From assembly GCA_964458015.1 (NCBI GenBank), contig CAYWGR010000018.1, positions 1 through 45,956 of the forward strand: a DNA stretch of 45,956 bases, written 5' to 3'. This document shows positions 21,686-30,854 of the stretch, piece after piece. Below the pieces are notes generated by a model, which worked only from the letters and a program-made list of their open reading frames with translations, was not told where the DNA came from and ran no database searches. The first letter of the stretch is position 1, and each line of letters opens with the position of its first letter. Source of the DNA: CAYWGR01 sp964458015 (GTDB taxonomy: Bacteria; Planctomycetota; Planctomycetia; Pirellulales; Thermoguttaceae). A program made the translations under genes and the position numbers.

Positions 21686-22696
21686 TCATGGTTCCGTAAC
21701 GGTTGTAGAAAGACGTTTCTGATTCATATTGTCCAGAGAGACGGTGAGAATGGTTGCGCCCAAGGTAATTACACCGCCAATGATCATGGGGAGCGTAATC
21801 TGTTCGTGGAGAAAAATTGTGGCCTGTGCAACACCGAAGAATGGGAGTAGGTAGATGGAAACGGATGCTTGGCTGACGTCCATCCGGGTCAGTAGAAACA
21901 ACCACAAAGCCATGGCCAAACCATTGGCCACCGCGCCGATGATCAACAGGCCCATCCATGTGCGGAGCGAGTGATTGAACAAGGTAGCGAGCGACGATGG
22001 ATCGTAGACGGCAAGCATCGCCGCATCGTAGACCAGCGCCAGCGAGTAGCCGAAGATCAGAATTTCGACCAACGAGAAACGGCTTAATAGACTTTTGGAA
22101 AAAATGTTGAAAAGGCAACTGCCCAGACAACCTAGCATGACCAGTAGATTGCCGAGCATAAGGTCTTTGTTCACGAGGTTCAGATTGTGCCAGTCGATGG
22201 TTACTCCCTTTTGAGCGGCCGACTCGGGAGCTTGAATGGAGAGCATCAGCACGCCCAGCATGGCGACAAAAAGGCTAGCCCAGCGTGCCAGGGTCATGTG
22301 TTCGTGAAGGAACAACGCAGCCAAAACTGCCGTAAGAATGGGAATCGTCAGCGACAATAGCGCGCCGTTGGCGGCCGTTGTTCTTGTCATTCCACTTGCC
22401 ATGAAAATCATCGTACACGATGCCACAATGCCGAGGATGAGAAAACGGACCATGTTCTCCCAGCGAAACAAGGACCGCTGCTCGGGCGGAATGGTCGGCA
22501 TTTGTCCCGTCCTTCGCTGCCAAAGATAGAGCGGAACAATCGACGGTACGGCAATCATAAAGATCAAAAAACTCGTTGCGATTGGGCTTATGTTACCCCC
22601 GACGAGTTTGTAGGCGGTGCTCTGCGATCCCCAAAGGATATTGACAATCAGCAGAAGGCCGACATTGGCGGCCAAACGAGGCAGTTTTGAGTTCAT
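21686..22696 (-). CDS. EamA/DMT family transporter (putative sugar or metabolite carrier)
   Basis: 336 residues with ten predicted membrane segments in two EamA halves (first starting LLLIVNILWGSQSTAYKLVG; second at ~155-320 with NLLVMLGCLGSCLFNIFSKS). EamA carriers move small metabolites by proton-coupled or exchange transport. The start overlaps the amidohydrolase stop (ATGA), making it the last gene of the carbohydrate operon. In that context import of the released sugar, or export of a by-product, is likely; the direction is not visible from sequence. Confidence 0.82.
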   Translation of the reverse strand: MNSKLPRLAANVGLLLIVNILWGSQSTAYKLVGGNISPIATSFLIFMIAVPSIVPLYLWQRRTGQMPTIPPEQRSLFRWENMVRFLILGIVASCTMIFMASGMTRTTAANGALLSLTIPILTAVLAALFLHEHMTLARWASLFVAMLGVLMLSIQAPESAAQKGVTIDWHNLNLVNKDLMLGNLLVMLGCLGSCLFNIFSKSLLSRFSLVEILIFGYSLALVYDAAMLAVYDPSSLATLFNHSLRTWMGLLIIGAVANGLAMALWLFLLTRMDVSQASVSIYLLPFFGVAQATIFLHEQITLPMIIGGVITLGATILTVSLDNMNQKRLSTTVTEP

Positions 22697-23772
22697 AGTG
22701 TTTTCTTTTCTGCATGTGCCGGAATGGCTGCAATCAGACGCACCGCATTGTCGTGCAGGATGCTTTCAACTTCGCTGCGGGCGAGTCCTTCCGCTATACA
22801 GGCCCAACGCAGGGCATGCAACGCCTCGTAGATGTAAAGCGTGTACGTGGCCTCGATTTCCGGCGATTCGCGGTCGCGGTTGAAATAGAACGGGTAATTC
22901 GTGCGGTTGACGTAGGTGGTGTCGTGATGTTGCCGGCGGCCCCGCATGTAAAAAACGGGATTGTCGGTTCCGTATAACAACCTTGCGGAGCCCAGCGTCT
23001 TGATCGCGTAACGCAACACGTCGGGATTGAGGACCGCCGATATGTCGAAGAACAGACCTTTATCGTCGGCCAGTTGCGGCAACGATTGCTCGGCATGGGG
23101 CATCGTGTAGTTGCGGCCCAGATGGGCGATTACCAAAATGATGTTCGGATATTGTCGGCGAATCCGACGGATTTCGGCGATGTTGTCGGGATGGCCCAAG
23201 CGCGCGGCCTTTGGAACATGCAATGTCACCCACGCACGGCGTTCATCGAGTAGTTCAAGCTGATGGTGCGGGAGAAAGTCGAAAATGCTTGCCTCGAGAT
23301 ATTTGTCGCGCGTCGTCGGATCGTTTTCGATCAAGGCATAATAGACTTTCACGCCCAGTGTGTTCGGCTTGTCCAACTCCTTGGCGACTTGCTCGGCCGA
23401 CCATTGCGGCCGGACAACCGCCAAACGATACCAACCGCGTCGAACGCATTCTTCTTGCAGGGCGGCGTTGCTGGCTTCAATATCATATTCAAGCGTGGGC
23501 ATTCCAAAAACGAGGCACGAAACCTGGCGACCGGGAAACACCATTTCGTGGCAACGCTGAGCATCTGCGGCGCCGATCGGTTCCAGCACTTCGTTGACCC
23601 AGTATTGCTGCCGCTTTTCGTCCGTCATCGTTTCGATGCAGAAACGCGGCTCGTTCACGTGGGTGTGCGCGTCGAAAACTTTTCGCGGCATCCAGTTTTC
23701 GAGATGCTCTTGCCAGAACGCCCGATCAACGTCGGTATACTGCCACACGTGGTGCAAGGGAACGGGTCTCAT
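22693..23772 (-). CDS. Amidohydrolase family metal-dependent hydrolase (operon copy 2)
   Basis: 359 residues, a TIM-barrel Amidohydro_2-type enzyme. Metal ligands in order: DAHTH (HxH, ~30-35), GVKVYY (Lys), TLHVP (His), IAHLGR (His), and GTDNP (Asp). The substrate may be a lactone, an acetyl amide, or a carboxylate to be decarboxylated; nothing selects between them. The ATG at 23772 lies 13 bp after the kinase stop; a longer frame starting at 23832 would overlap the kinase gene. A related enzyme is encoded at 26104-27117. Confidence 0.8.
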   Translation of the reverse strand: MRPVPLHHVWQYTDVDRAFWQEHLENWMPRKVFDAHTHVNEPRFCIETMTDEKRQQYWVNEVLEPIGAADAQRCHEMVFPGRQVSCLVFGMPTLEYDIEASNAALQEECVRRGWYRLAVVRPQWSAEQVAKELDKPNTLGVKVYYALIENDPTTRDKYLEASIFDFLPHHQLELLDERRAWVTLHVPKAARLGHPDNIAEIRRIRRQYPNIILVIAHLGRNYTMPHAEQSLPQLADDKGLFFDISAVLNPDVLRYAIKTLGSARLLYGTDNPVFYMRGRRQHHDTTYVNRTNYPFYFNRDRESPEIEATYTLYIYEALHALRWACIAEGLARSEVESILHDNAVRLIAAIPAHAEKKTL

Positions 23773-23785
23773 AGAATTACAATCG

Positions 23786-25231
23786 TTAATCGGCGTTAAA
23801 GTGCTGTAAATACTGCTCCAGCAGCGTGCCATAAATGGCCGAGTCTTGGCCGGGCATCGTCGTTTGTGCTGCGGACGCCGGCGCGGCGATCAGCCGGGCG
23901 AATTCGGCGTCATTCTCGGCCAACGCCTTAGCCACGGCGGCGGCCCCGAGAGCGCTCACATCAAAGGCATGGACGCATGTTACAGGCCGTTGGGTTACAT
24001 CGGCAATTATTTGTGGCGTCACACGGCTCGAAGCCGCGCTGCCGCACATCATCAATTGAGTAGCGGAAAGGCCGGCATCGGTCAATAACCGAAGATGTCG
24101 GGCCAATTCACAGGCAAGCCCCTCGATCACGGCTCGAAGCAAATGATGGGGCTGGTGCGACAATGTGATGCCGGTTATCTGGCCGCCTGACGGGAATGAG
24201 CCACCGTTGCCTGTTGGCGTAAGCAAAGGCCAGAACCGTAATCCTTCGCTACCGGGCGATACTTTTTCAACGTGCCGATCAACGATGTCCGGCGACTCCT
24301 TGTCATGGTCAGTCAGTTTCAAAACCCAGTCGATTGCCGAGCCGCCGTTTCGCATCGATAGCATTTGGCCGTAGAGTCCCGGCACAGGATGGGCACAGAC
24401 GAAGGCATCTGGCACAACGGGATGCGTAAGTTGCGAGGCGTGCGCCAAGAGTACCCAGGCCGTGCCGGCGCCAAAGGTTACATCGCCCTCATGCACGGAA
24501 CCGGAGCCGAGCGAAACCGCATACTGATCATGGATGGCCGGCGAAACGGGGATGCCCGTAGGCAGGCCTGTTGCTCGACTGGCTTCGGCATGAATCGTTC
24601 CCGCCGGCGTCGTTGCCGGCAGCAAATCAGGCAGTTGATCCTCGTCAATGCCCAGATGAGCTAAGAGATCGGGATCGGCGCGGCGTTGCCAAGGATTGTA
24701 GAGCATGGCAATGGCGAGCGAGGTTGGGTCGTGAGCCCGATGGCCGCACAACCGCCCGACAATCACGTCGCCGACAAACGCAATAAAGCGGGCTTTTCGC
24801 CATTGTTCGGGCGATTGTTCTCGGAGCCGCAGAATTTGCCCTGGGGTCAGTATGCTAAAGCCGTGGCCGACGTGCTCGTTCCAAAATCGCTCGCCCAAAT
24901 CGCGAGTAAGTTTCTGATCGAACGGCTGACCGCGGCTATCCAACCAACTGATGACCCGTCCTACCGGCTGCTCGTCGCGGTCGAGCAATTGCATGGCACC
25001 GCCCTGGCTGGAAACGCCCACCGCACGGATTGCAGTTGAGTCAAGTCCGTTGACGGCCTGACGGATTGCCGTGCATGTTGCGGTCCAAATCTGCTCAATA
25101 TCCTGCTCAACGCCGCCATCAAGCGTGGTGAATCTGACGACGGGCGCGGAGCCTTTGCCGACGATTGTCCGATCGTCGTCCACGACGACAGCCTTGACGT
25201 TGGTCGTACCGAGATCAAACCCTAGGTACAT
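23786..25231 (-). CDS. FGGY-family carbohydrate kinase
   Basis: 481 residues, the usual length for FGGY kinases. It has the ASKHA phosphate-1 motif YLGFDLGTTNVKAVVVD at the start, the catalytic-Asp segment IHDQYAVSLGSG (~233-244), and phosphate-2 GAGTAW. The adenosine motif MMCGSAASS lies near residue 395. FGGY kinases phosphorylate free sugars, ketoses and polyols (xylulose, ribulose, fuculose, gluconate and others). It starts 3 bp after the aldolase stop, so the two are translationally linked: phosphorylation then aldol cleavage is the likely sequence of reactions. Confidence 0.88.
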   Translation of the reverse strand: MYLGFDLGTTNVKAVVVDDDRTIVGKGSAPVVRFTTLDGGVEQDIEQIWTATCTAIRQAVNGLDSTAIRAVGVSSQGGAMQLLDRDEQPVGRVISWLDSRGQPFDQKLTRDLGERFWNEHVGHGFSILTPGQILRLREQSPEQWRKARFIAFVGDVIVGRLCGHRAHDPTSLAIAMLYNPWQRRADPDLLAHLGIDEDQLPDLLPATTPAGTIHAEASRATGLPTGIPVSPAIHDQYAVSLGSGSVHEGDVTFGAGTAWVLLAHASQLTHPVVPDAFVCAHPVPGLYGQMLSMRNGGSAIDWVLKLTDHDKESPDIVDRHVEKVSPGSEGLRFWPLLTPTGNGGSFPSGGQITGITLSHQPHHLLRAVIEGLACELARHLRLLTDAGLSATQLMMCGSAASSRVTPQIIADVTQRPVTCVHAFDVSALGAAAVAKALAENDAEFARLIAAPASAAQTTMPGQDSAIYGTLLEQYLQHFNAD

Positions 25232-25234
25232 GAA

Positions 25235-26053
25235 TCAGCTTCCAAGTTGGTGTTCACGGCAGGCCTCCGCCGCACTTTTGCCGAACTTCACCACATCGCA
25301 CAACGCTGCTTGAAACGCGAACGGGTTGGCCACTTGAATCGCGTTGCGTCCGAAAACTACGCCGCCGGCGCCGTCCTTGACCTCGCGCTGCGCCAATGTC
25401 AAGGCGTCGAGCTGCGTCGGCAACTTCTCCGCTCCCAAGCCAAACACGGGAACCGGGCAGGAACCAGTGACTGCCTTGAAGTCGTGCGTGTAAAACGTCT
25501 TGATGGCGTCGGCCCCAAGCTCGGCAACCACGCGGCTGCCGAGCAGCACGTCGTTGTGGAGCTCCTGGGGCGTCATCGCGGCGTGGCCGGTCGGAAAATA
25601 CTCGCCGATCACAGGAATGCCCAAGGCGTGGCAGGCATTCGTGAGTTTCGAGAACACTTCCACGTTAGCTGCATCGCGCAATTCATCGCCAGTTTGCAGC
25701 GTCAAGGAGACCAATCCAATGTCCATGCCCTCGCGTAGGGCATCCAATGGATCGAATGAATAGACGCTCTTCGCGCCGGTATACGCGAAATGGAAGCAAT
25801 AGACCGTATTCCAATTGAGCCGCACGACGGCCAGTGGGCGTTTGACGCCGGCGAACACGTCGCCGCAATGTCGGATCATGCCCGGAGCAAGCAAAACTGC
25901 ATCAACCGTTGGGTTGATTTTGGCCGCCGTAGCCGGCAGATTTTCCATACCAGGAATTGGTCCATCAAACAAACCGTGGTCGATTGCCACAATCACCGCG
26001 CGACCGTCGCCCATCAACCGTTGTAATCGAATATCACGTCCGTCACGAATCAC
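25235..26053 (-). CDS. DhnA/LsrF-type class I aldolase (DeoC/LacD superfamily)
   Basis: 272 residues from a GTG with GAGGAG upstream. Residues 23-26 AIDH and the Schiff-base Lys near 185 (GADAIKTFYT) are those of DhnA/LsrF-like class I aldolases, followed by the phosphate-binding GGVVFGRNA segment near 246. These enzymes cleave phosphorylated ketoses into two small units. The gene starts 50 bp after the amidohydrolase and ends 3 bp before the kinase. A bisphosphate or a monophosphate ketose are both possible substrates. Confidence 0.85.
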   Translation of the reverse strand: MIRDGRDIRLQRLMGDGRAVIVAIDHGLFDGPIPGMENLPATAAKINPTVDAVLLAPGMIRHCGDVFAGVKRPLAVVRLNWNTVYCFHFAYTGAKSVYSFDPLDALREGMDIGLVSLTLQTGDELRDAANVEVFSKLTNACHALGIPVIGEYFPTGHAAMTPQELHNDVLLGSRVVAELGADAIKTFYTHDFKAVTGSCPVPVFGLGAEKLPTQLDALTLAQREVKDGAGGVVFGRNAIQVANPFAFQAALCDVVKFGKSAAEACREHQLGS

Positions 26054-26103
26054 GTAAGACTCCTCAAATAATGTTGGAAATAATCGTTGGTTGTATTTAT
26101 TGC

Positions 26104-27117
26104 TCAGCTTCCGAAAAGGAACCGGAGCGTGTTGCCATTACATGCGGCCTGTCGAAGCGAGGGCGGCAGAAAATCTAGTGCCGCTACTTCCTGCTCGTAG
26201 GTGCCCTTCAAACGGAAATCCAAAAAGTCCTTTTCGCCCTGCCCTTGCCTGCGGCGAACGATGTAGCTGTACGCTGGCGAGTCGGTGCCCCAGAGCATCA
26301 TCTGCGGATAGGCCCCCGCCAGTTTCAGCATTACGCTGCGGTAATCGGAATAGTCGGCCTCAAAAAGTTTTTCGCCGAGAAAATCGAGAATGCCTTGCAA
26401 CACGAGGTCTACCTGAATTTTCATCGCCGACGTATCGACCCAGACATTTCCTAAGGATGCCGCACGATCCAAAAAGTCGCGGTCAAATCCAATGCAATGC
26501 GCCAGGCAAAACCGAAGATCGCGGTTTTGCTCGATCACCTCGAAGGCCAACTTGGCGTTCGAGTATTCCTCGCGAAGGTCGCAAGTTGTGTGAAGCAGAA
26601 ACGGAAGGTTTCGCTTCCGGGCGAATTCCAGGATCGGCTGCCCTTCGTCGAGCAGCTTCGTGACGGGCGTTTGGCAAAAAACCGGCAGAATTTTGATGCC
26701 GTAGATTGGAAACTCGCGTTCCAAACGCTCCAATTCCGCAACCTGCGCGGCCACATTACGCCCGGGGTCAACGGAAACGAACGGCAGAAACCGATGCTGC
26801 AATTCCGGACACCAATGGAACACCTCTTGCATGAGCAAGCGGTTTTCCTTGACGTACGGTGCCGGTGAAAGCGGATGAGCGTCGGGTGTGGCCGTCCCTT
26901 CCGTGAGCCGATGCAAATCGAAATGCAGGTCGGGCGAGAAGGGAAAGACCACGTTGACGTCCACATGGCAAGCCAACTGGCGATAATACAGGCCCTCGAT
27001 GGTCTGGGCGTAGGGATACTCGAGGCACGCGTACGACTTGAGGCTTACGCCCACGTGCGAATGCACATCGATCGTTTTGCCCTCAAGATCACTCGGTGCC
27101 ATGCGGCGAATCGCCAT
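26104..27117 (-). CDS. Amidohydrolase family metal-dependent hydrolase (operon copy 1)
   Basis: 337 residues, TIM barrel. Ligands: DVHSH (HxH), GIKILPVF (Lys), LLHTTCD (His), LAHCIGF (His), GTDSP (Asp). It is more distant from copy 2 than gene duplicates inside one operon usually are, so the two should act on different steps. The ATG at 27117 has GCGAGGAA upstream; the frame upstream is not protein-like. A REP-like element separates it from the NagB-like gene. Confidence 0.82.
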   Translation of the reverse strand: MAIRRMAPSDLEGKTIDVHSHVGVSLKSYACLEYPYAQTIEGLYYRQLACHVDVNVVFPFSPDLHFDLHRLTEGTATPDAHPLSPAPYVKENRLLMQEVFHWCPELQHRFLPFVSVDPGRNVAAQVAELERLEREFPIYGIKILPVFCQTPVTKLLDEGQPILEFARKRNLPFLLHTTCDLREEYSNAKLAFEVIEQNRDLRFCLAHCIGFDRDFLDRAASLGNVWVDTSAMKIQVDLVLQGILDFLGEKLFEADYSDYRSVMLKLAGAYPQMMLWGTDSPAYSYIVRRRQGQGEKDFLDFRLKGTYEQEVAALDFLPPSLRQAACNGNTLRFLFGS

Positions 27118-27155
27118 GATAGGTTTCCTCGCTAAGCGGGGGCCAAGGACTAGTT

Positions 27156-27204
27156 GTGGTGCAGGCGTCTCGCCTGTACAGTGCAGCCGGGACGGCCGCA
27201 CCAC
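27156..27204. repeat. REP-like cloverleaf palindrome
   Basis: GTGGTGC/GCACCAC closes a 49-bp unit holding two hairpins, CAGGCG-TCT-CGCCTG and GCCG-GGA-CGGC. It sits in the largest gap (115 bp) inside the operon. Similar palindromes occur in planctomycete intergenic DNA; it may set mRNA stability or be a non-autonomous mobile unit. Confidence 0.6.
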
Positions 27205-27232
27205 AAAACTCCAAAGTTATTCTTGTAAACTG

Positions 27233-28189
27233 CTAAATCTGAATTTCGACACGGCGCTCATACGTATTTAAACTGCAATCGTCGGCGATTGCTCCGGAGA
27301 GGATCAATTCGCTGTTGATGATTTGCAGGATGCTTGCCGGAACCAGCGGCGTTACGGGGCCGTGTGCTGCTAGACGCGTGATGAACCGTTGCCACATGCC
27401 TTCACCGCATCCTAAGCTATCCCAGAAGCTGACTAATTTTGAATTTACCAGATCCTTAGGACCGATTGTAGCAGCTTTTGGCGGCACCCAGGACCAATCG
27501 CCCGCACTGCCGGCGTCGGCATAGAGGCAATTTTGCATAATTGTGATCGGGTGCAGATCGACTATTCGCGCGCCTTGTTGAAGATAGCCGTTGATATCGC
27601 CGACAAACTCGCGGCCCAGATGTGGCTCGAAAAAGGCAATATGGCCCGACCAGCCGATTCCGCCGTAGCAGACGTCGGCCCCGCCCTGATCCTGAATCAT
27701 TTTCGTGTAGTCGCCCACGTTTTGCGTGTTTGGAAAATGGATCTGGCTCTCGGGCATGCGTAGTTCGGGCTTGATCCGGCTGAACAGGTCGTGCCACATC
27801 CAATACTGGAAGCCGCCTCGCCACGAACGCGGAGCGGTGTTGCCATCCTGGTCGGCATATTCATCCATGTTGAACGTATGCACGTGATGGCAAGGAATGT
27901 TCAAGTCGTTGATCATTTTGGCCACTAAAGCGTAGTTCGGATTCGGCGCAGGCAGGATCAAGACGTATTTTTTGCGTCCTTCGTCCAACGCTTGCTTGAT
28001 TCCGGCGACGATGTGCATTACGTAGCTGAAACTGAAAGCGGTGTCGTTTTCGATCACGCGGATATTGAAGTTCTTATTCGGGTGATTTGTAACATCGGCC
28101 CGTTTGATCGCCCGAACACGCCGGCACTCGGCCATGTCGCGGAACTCGAGAAATTGGGCCATTTCGTAAGAAAACTCTTGAGACATCAT
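27233..28189 (-). CDS. NagB-like glucosamine/galactosamine-6-phosphate isomerase-deaminase, altered triad
   Basis: 318 residues of the NagB/GPI superfamily. THTFNMDEY (~104-111) matches NagB FNMDEY with the catalytic Asp72 equivalent. GGIGWSGHIAFFEP (176-189) matches GVGNDGHIAFNEP, but the Asp of the Asp-His-Glu triad (E. coli D141) is Ser181, while His183 and Glu188 remain. A Trp/Arg-rich segment (APRSWRGGFQYWMWHDL) replaces the usual SYYSFM part. So ring opening or deamination probably works differently, or the substrate is not GlcN6P. It starts after the secreted hydrolases and before the cytoplasmic enzymes of the operon. AGGAA precedes the MM start. Confidence 0.85.
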   Translation of the reverse strand: MMSQEFSYEMAQFLEFRDMAECRRVRAIKRADVTNHPNKNFNIRVIENDTAFSFSYVMHIVAGIKQALDEGRKKYVLILPAPNPNYALVAKMINDLNIPCHHVHTFNMDEYADQDGNTAPRSWRGGFQYWMWHDLFSRIKPELRMPESQIHFPNTQNVGDYTKMIQDQGGADVCYGGIGWSGHIAFFEPHLGREFVGDINGYLQQGARIVDLHPITIMQNCLYADAGSAGDWSWVPPKAATIGPKDLVNSKLVSFWDSLGCGEGMWQRFITRLAAHGPVTPLVPASILQIINSELILSGAIADDCSLNTYERRVEIQI

Positions 28190-28222
28190 GGGTTCCTGTG
28201 ATACATAGTTGAAAAGACTGGG

Positions 28223-30823
28223 TTATTTTTTTGCGGAAACGTCGGTTTTCACGCTGTTGCTGCGAATAACGGGCCAGACGGCGCCGCGATTGGTGATAAT
28301 TCCTTGCTTGACGCTGGTCATACGATTGTTTTCGATCACGGGCATCGCCACGCCGGCCTCATTCTGTTCGGATAATTGCTGCGCGGCCGCGACGTCCATC
28401 TCGGCGTAGACATACATTGCCGTCGTGCTACCGTTGCCGGTGTTCGACCGGGCGACGTTGCCCACGGCATACCAGCCGGCCACGTCCGAATCGGTACGGA
28501 AAAGCGGCCCCTTGGGGCCGCCCGCGGCGCCACAAGAGTCGAAATAAAACGCCGGCGCTGCGCATTCAACGGACATCCCGCCCAACTGCTCCATGGTGTT
28601 GTCTCGTGTCAGGTTCCAACAACAGGGATTACGGAAGCTGGAGTTGAAGCCGACCCCATAGCCGACGTTCTTCAGCGTATTTCCGGCAACGACGTTGTCG
28701 AAAGCGTTGAACCAGAAGAGAATTCCTGCGACTTTGGATCGCGGATCGATGAATCCTGCATCAATTGAGTTATGGAAAATGATATTCTGGCGATAGGCCG
28801 CGGTTAGAGTAACGCGGCTGGACCGATCGGGCACGACGCGCCAAGAACGATCGAGTGTGAATATCGTTCGATCCGGTTTTCGGTCTGCCCCAACCACAAC
28901 GCGATATTGTCCAGCACCTTTGCCGGCCGAGATGAACAACACCCAGTGATCGTTGGTGCCTACTTCTGACAAAACACGGCTTTTTGCGCGATCCGACGTT
29001 GCATGGGGAGCTGTCAACACGGCATTGTTGCGGGGATCGGCCGGGTTCACCGTCACATGATCCGGTCCGGCCTCCAATACGTCGAAATAGCCGCCGTGCG
29101 GATAGCGGAAGTGGAAGAGAATCTGTTCGCCCTGGTTGACATAACGGTCGGTGTGGGGACACACCATGCCCACGTCTCGGCTGAGGTTATCGGCGACGTA
29201 GACGTCCCTGACAGAACTGTTGTAGGCGAGGAACGAGCGGTTCATCATCTTGCCACCGCGCCGATCAGCCCCGGCGAAATCACAACACTGAACGACTACA
29301 TACTTCCCATTGAAAAGGTTGACGCCCTGGTTGAGACATCCCATGCACCCATAGGAGCCCTCGTCCGACGGTTCTTTGTAGAATCCAGGCGAGTAACCGC
29401 GAAAGATGCAGTGAGCAATATGCACGTAATCAGTGCTCGGGTCGGGCGAACTGTCTTCCATGTGGTCTCGCTGCAAAGAACCGATATCGATTCCCGTACC
29501 CGCCGAGTGGAACTCGCAATTGCGGACCACCAGATTAGCTTTGCCCGGCGCGATCAGATGCAGCGCGGGATCATAGATTTGAAGATCTTGCCGCTTATCC
29601 TGGGACACGTTTGGCCGAAGATCGAGCAATGCCAGCCGCACCCGATCGAATGTCACGTCATGCTGGGTTACGCGCGCCACCACCTGCGTCGGACCGTTGC
29701 GGTCGTGAATCCCTCGTACAATTCCGTCGTGCCCGCCGACCAACATAAGATCGCGAACTGAACTGAATCGGCAACCGATTTGCAGCAGGCATTTCGGCGC
29801 GGGGCTGCCGGCAAGGAACCGCAGAACGGTGCCGTGGCCGGTTGTCGTCTGTGTTTTTCCGTCATAATCGCCCATACCGGCACCAACCAAGTGGATATCG
29901 ATGCCGGGAACATTGGGCAGACTGATCGTGTGGCCTAAGTGATAAAGGCCTGCGGCAAAACGCACTGTGCCGCCGCTTTTAACGGCCGCATCTACCGCTT
30001 TCTGGATGGCCGGCGCGTCGTCGAGTCCGTCGTTCGGTTTTGCGCCAAACTGATCTACTTCAAACACCGCCGGTTTGTCTTGCGAAGGAGCTTGAATGAT
30101 TTCTAGTTGCGCCGGCTCGCTCCAACCGTACGCTCCTCCCGTGCCATTGTGGGCAAAAAGCTGATACTTTCCCGGCTGAAGACCGCCTGGCAATTGGACT
30201 TTGAGTTGATACGGCTGACTTGCAAGTGTCGTAAGCCACTGCCCGATACCTGCCCCCTTTAAGTACACGCAAGGTTCAGCCGACCCGAGCTTGAGATTTT
30301 TACCCATCAACAGAACATCACTTGGCTTGGCGGCCTCCTGCAAAGAAAGCCTTGTGGGCCAAGCCCACCAGACCGTCGCACCATTGACGCGGATGGGCGA
30401 TCCCGTTTGCTCGCCGCGTGTTGGCCAAACGAGCATTGTTGAGAGCGGCCAAGTTTTGGGCAACAGGGCTTGCATCCGGTTGTCGGCTGTGCGAATGGGC
30501 GTCAGTTCTTCCACACAGCCTTCCAGCCAAACGCGGAGGCTCGCCTCTTTCAGCTTGTCGCCCGTGATGACCAAGGTTTCGTCGGGAAAACAGACCTCGT
30601 TGACGGCGGAAATGGTCGGTGCATCGGCCGAGGTATTGACGCTGAGCGTTGGCAAAGCCGCACCTCCAGGGCCAACAACGCCGTCGGGGCCGTGAGGAAC
30701 ATCGATAGGCATGGAAAACGTAACAGCTACGGAAATGCTTGGGGACAGCATTAGCACCAGGCTGCAAATTGTCCAAAATCCGAAAAAAACAACCCTGCAA
30801 AATGTCCGTTGATTCTGTTGCAT
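28223..30823 (-). CDS. Secreted right-handed beta-helix protein (pectate lyase superfamily-like)
   Basis: 866 residues from the ATG at 30823 (CAGGAGGCCCCC upstream). A signal peptide (FCRVVFFGFWTICSLVLM then cleavage near SISVAVTF) is followed by IPT/Ig-like domains (~45-250, DETLVITGDKLKEASLRVWL and similar). A beta-helix follows with the start FEVDQFGAKPNDGLDDAPAI of the Pectate_lyase_3 group, with repeated coils and Cys pairs. Such proteins cleave or bind polysaccharides; the catalytic residues cannot be named without structure. Together with the GH20 and GH109 products it may act on an extracellular glycan. Confidence 0.78.
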   Translation of the reverse strand: MQQNQRTFCRVVFFGFWTICSLVLMLSPSISVAVTFSMPIDVPHGPDGVVGPGGAALPTLSVNTSADAPTISAVNEVCFPDETLVITGDKLKEASLRVWLEGCVEELTPIRTADNRMQALLPKTWPLSTMLVWPTRGEQTGSPIRVNGATVWWAWPTRLSLQEAAKPSDVLLMGKNLKLGSAEPCVYLKGAGIGQWLTTLASQPYQLKVQLPGGLQPGKYQLFAHNGTGGAYGWSEPAQLEIIQAPSQDKPAVFEVDQFGAKPNDGLDDAPAIQKAVDAAVKSGGTVRFAAGLYHLGHTISLPNVPGIDIHLVGAGMGDYDGKTQTTTGHGTVLRFLAGSPAPKCLLQIGCRFSSVRDLMLVGGHDGIVRGIHDRNGPTQVVARVTQHDVTFDRVRLALLDLRPNVSQDKRQDLQIYDPALHLIAPGKANLVVRNCEFHSAGTGIDIGSLQRDHMEDSSPDPSTDYVHIAHCIFRGYSPGFYKEPSDEGSYGCMGCLNQGVNLFNGKYVVVQCCDFAGADRRGGKMMNRSFLAYNSSVRDVYVADNLSRDVGMVCPHTDRYVNQGEQILFHFRYPHGGYFDVLEAGPDHVTVNPADPRNNAVLTAPHATSDRAKSRVLSEVGTNDHWVLFISAGKGAGQYRVVVGADRKPDRTIFTLDRSWRVVPDRSSRVTLTAAYRQNIIFHNSIDAGFIDPRSKVAGILFWFNAFDNVVAGNTLKNVGYGVGFNSSFRNPCCWNLTRDNTMEQLGGMSVECAAPAFYFDSCGAAGGPKGPLFRTDSDVAGWYAVGNVARSNTGNGSTTAMYVYAEMDVAAAQQLSEQNEAGVAMPVIENNRMTSVKQGIITNRGAVWPVIRSNSVKTDVSAKK

Positions 30824-30854
30824 CTGGGGGGCCTCCTGTTGTTTGTTCCCGCTC

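Noticed and set aside
25247..25738. Rightward frames opposite to the carbohydrate operon (for example 25247-25738, 28376-28768, 29003-29761)
   Set aside because: GC-rich antisense shadows of well-supported genes without family signatures.
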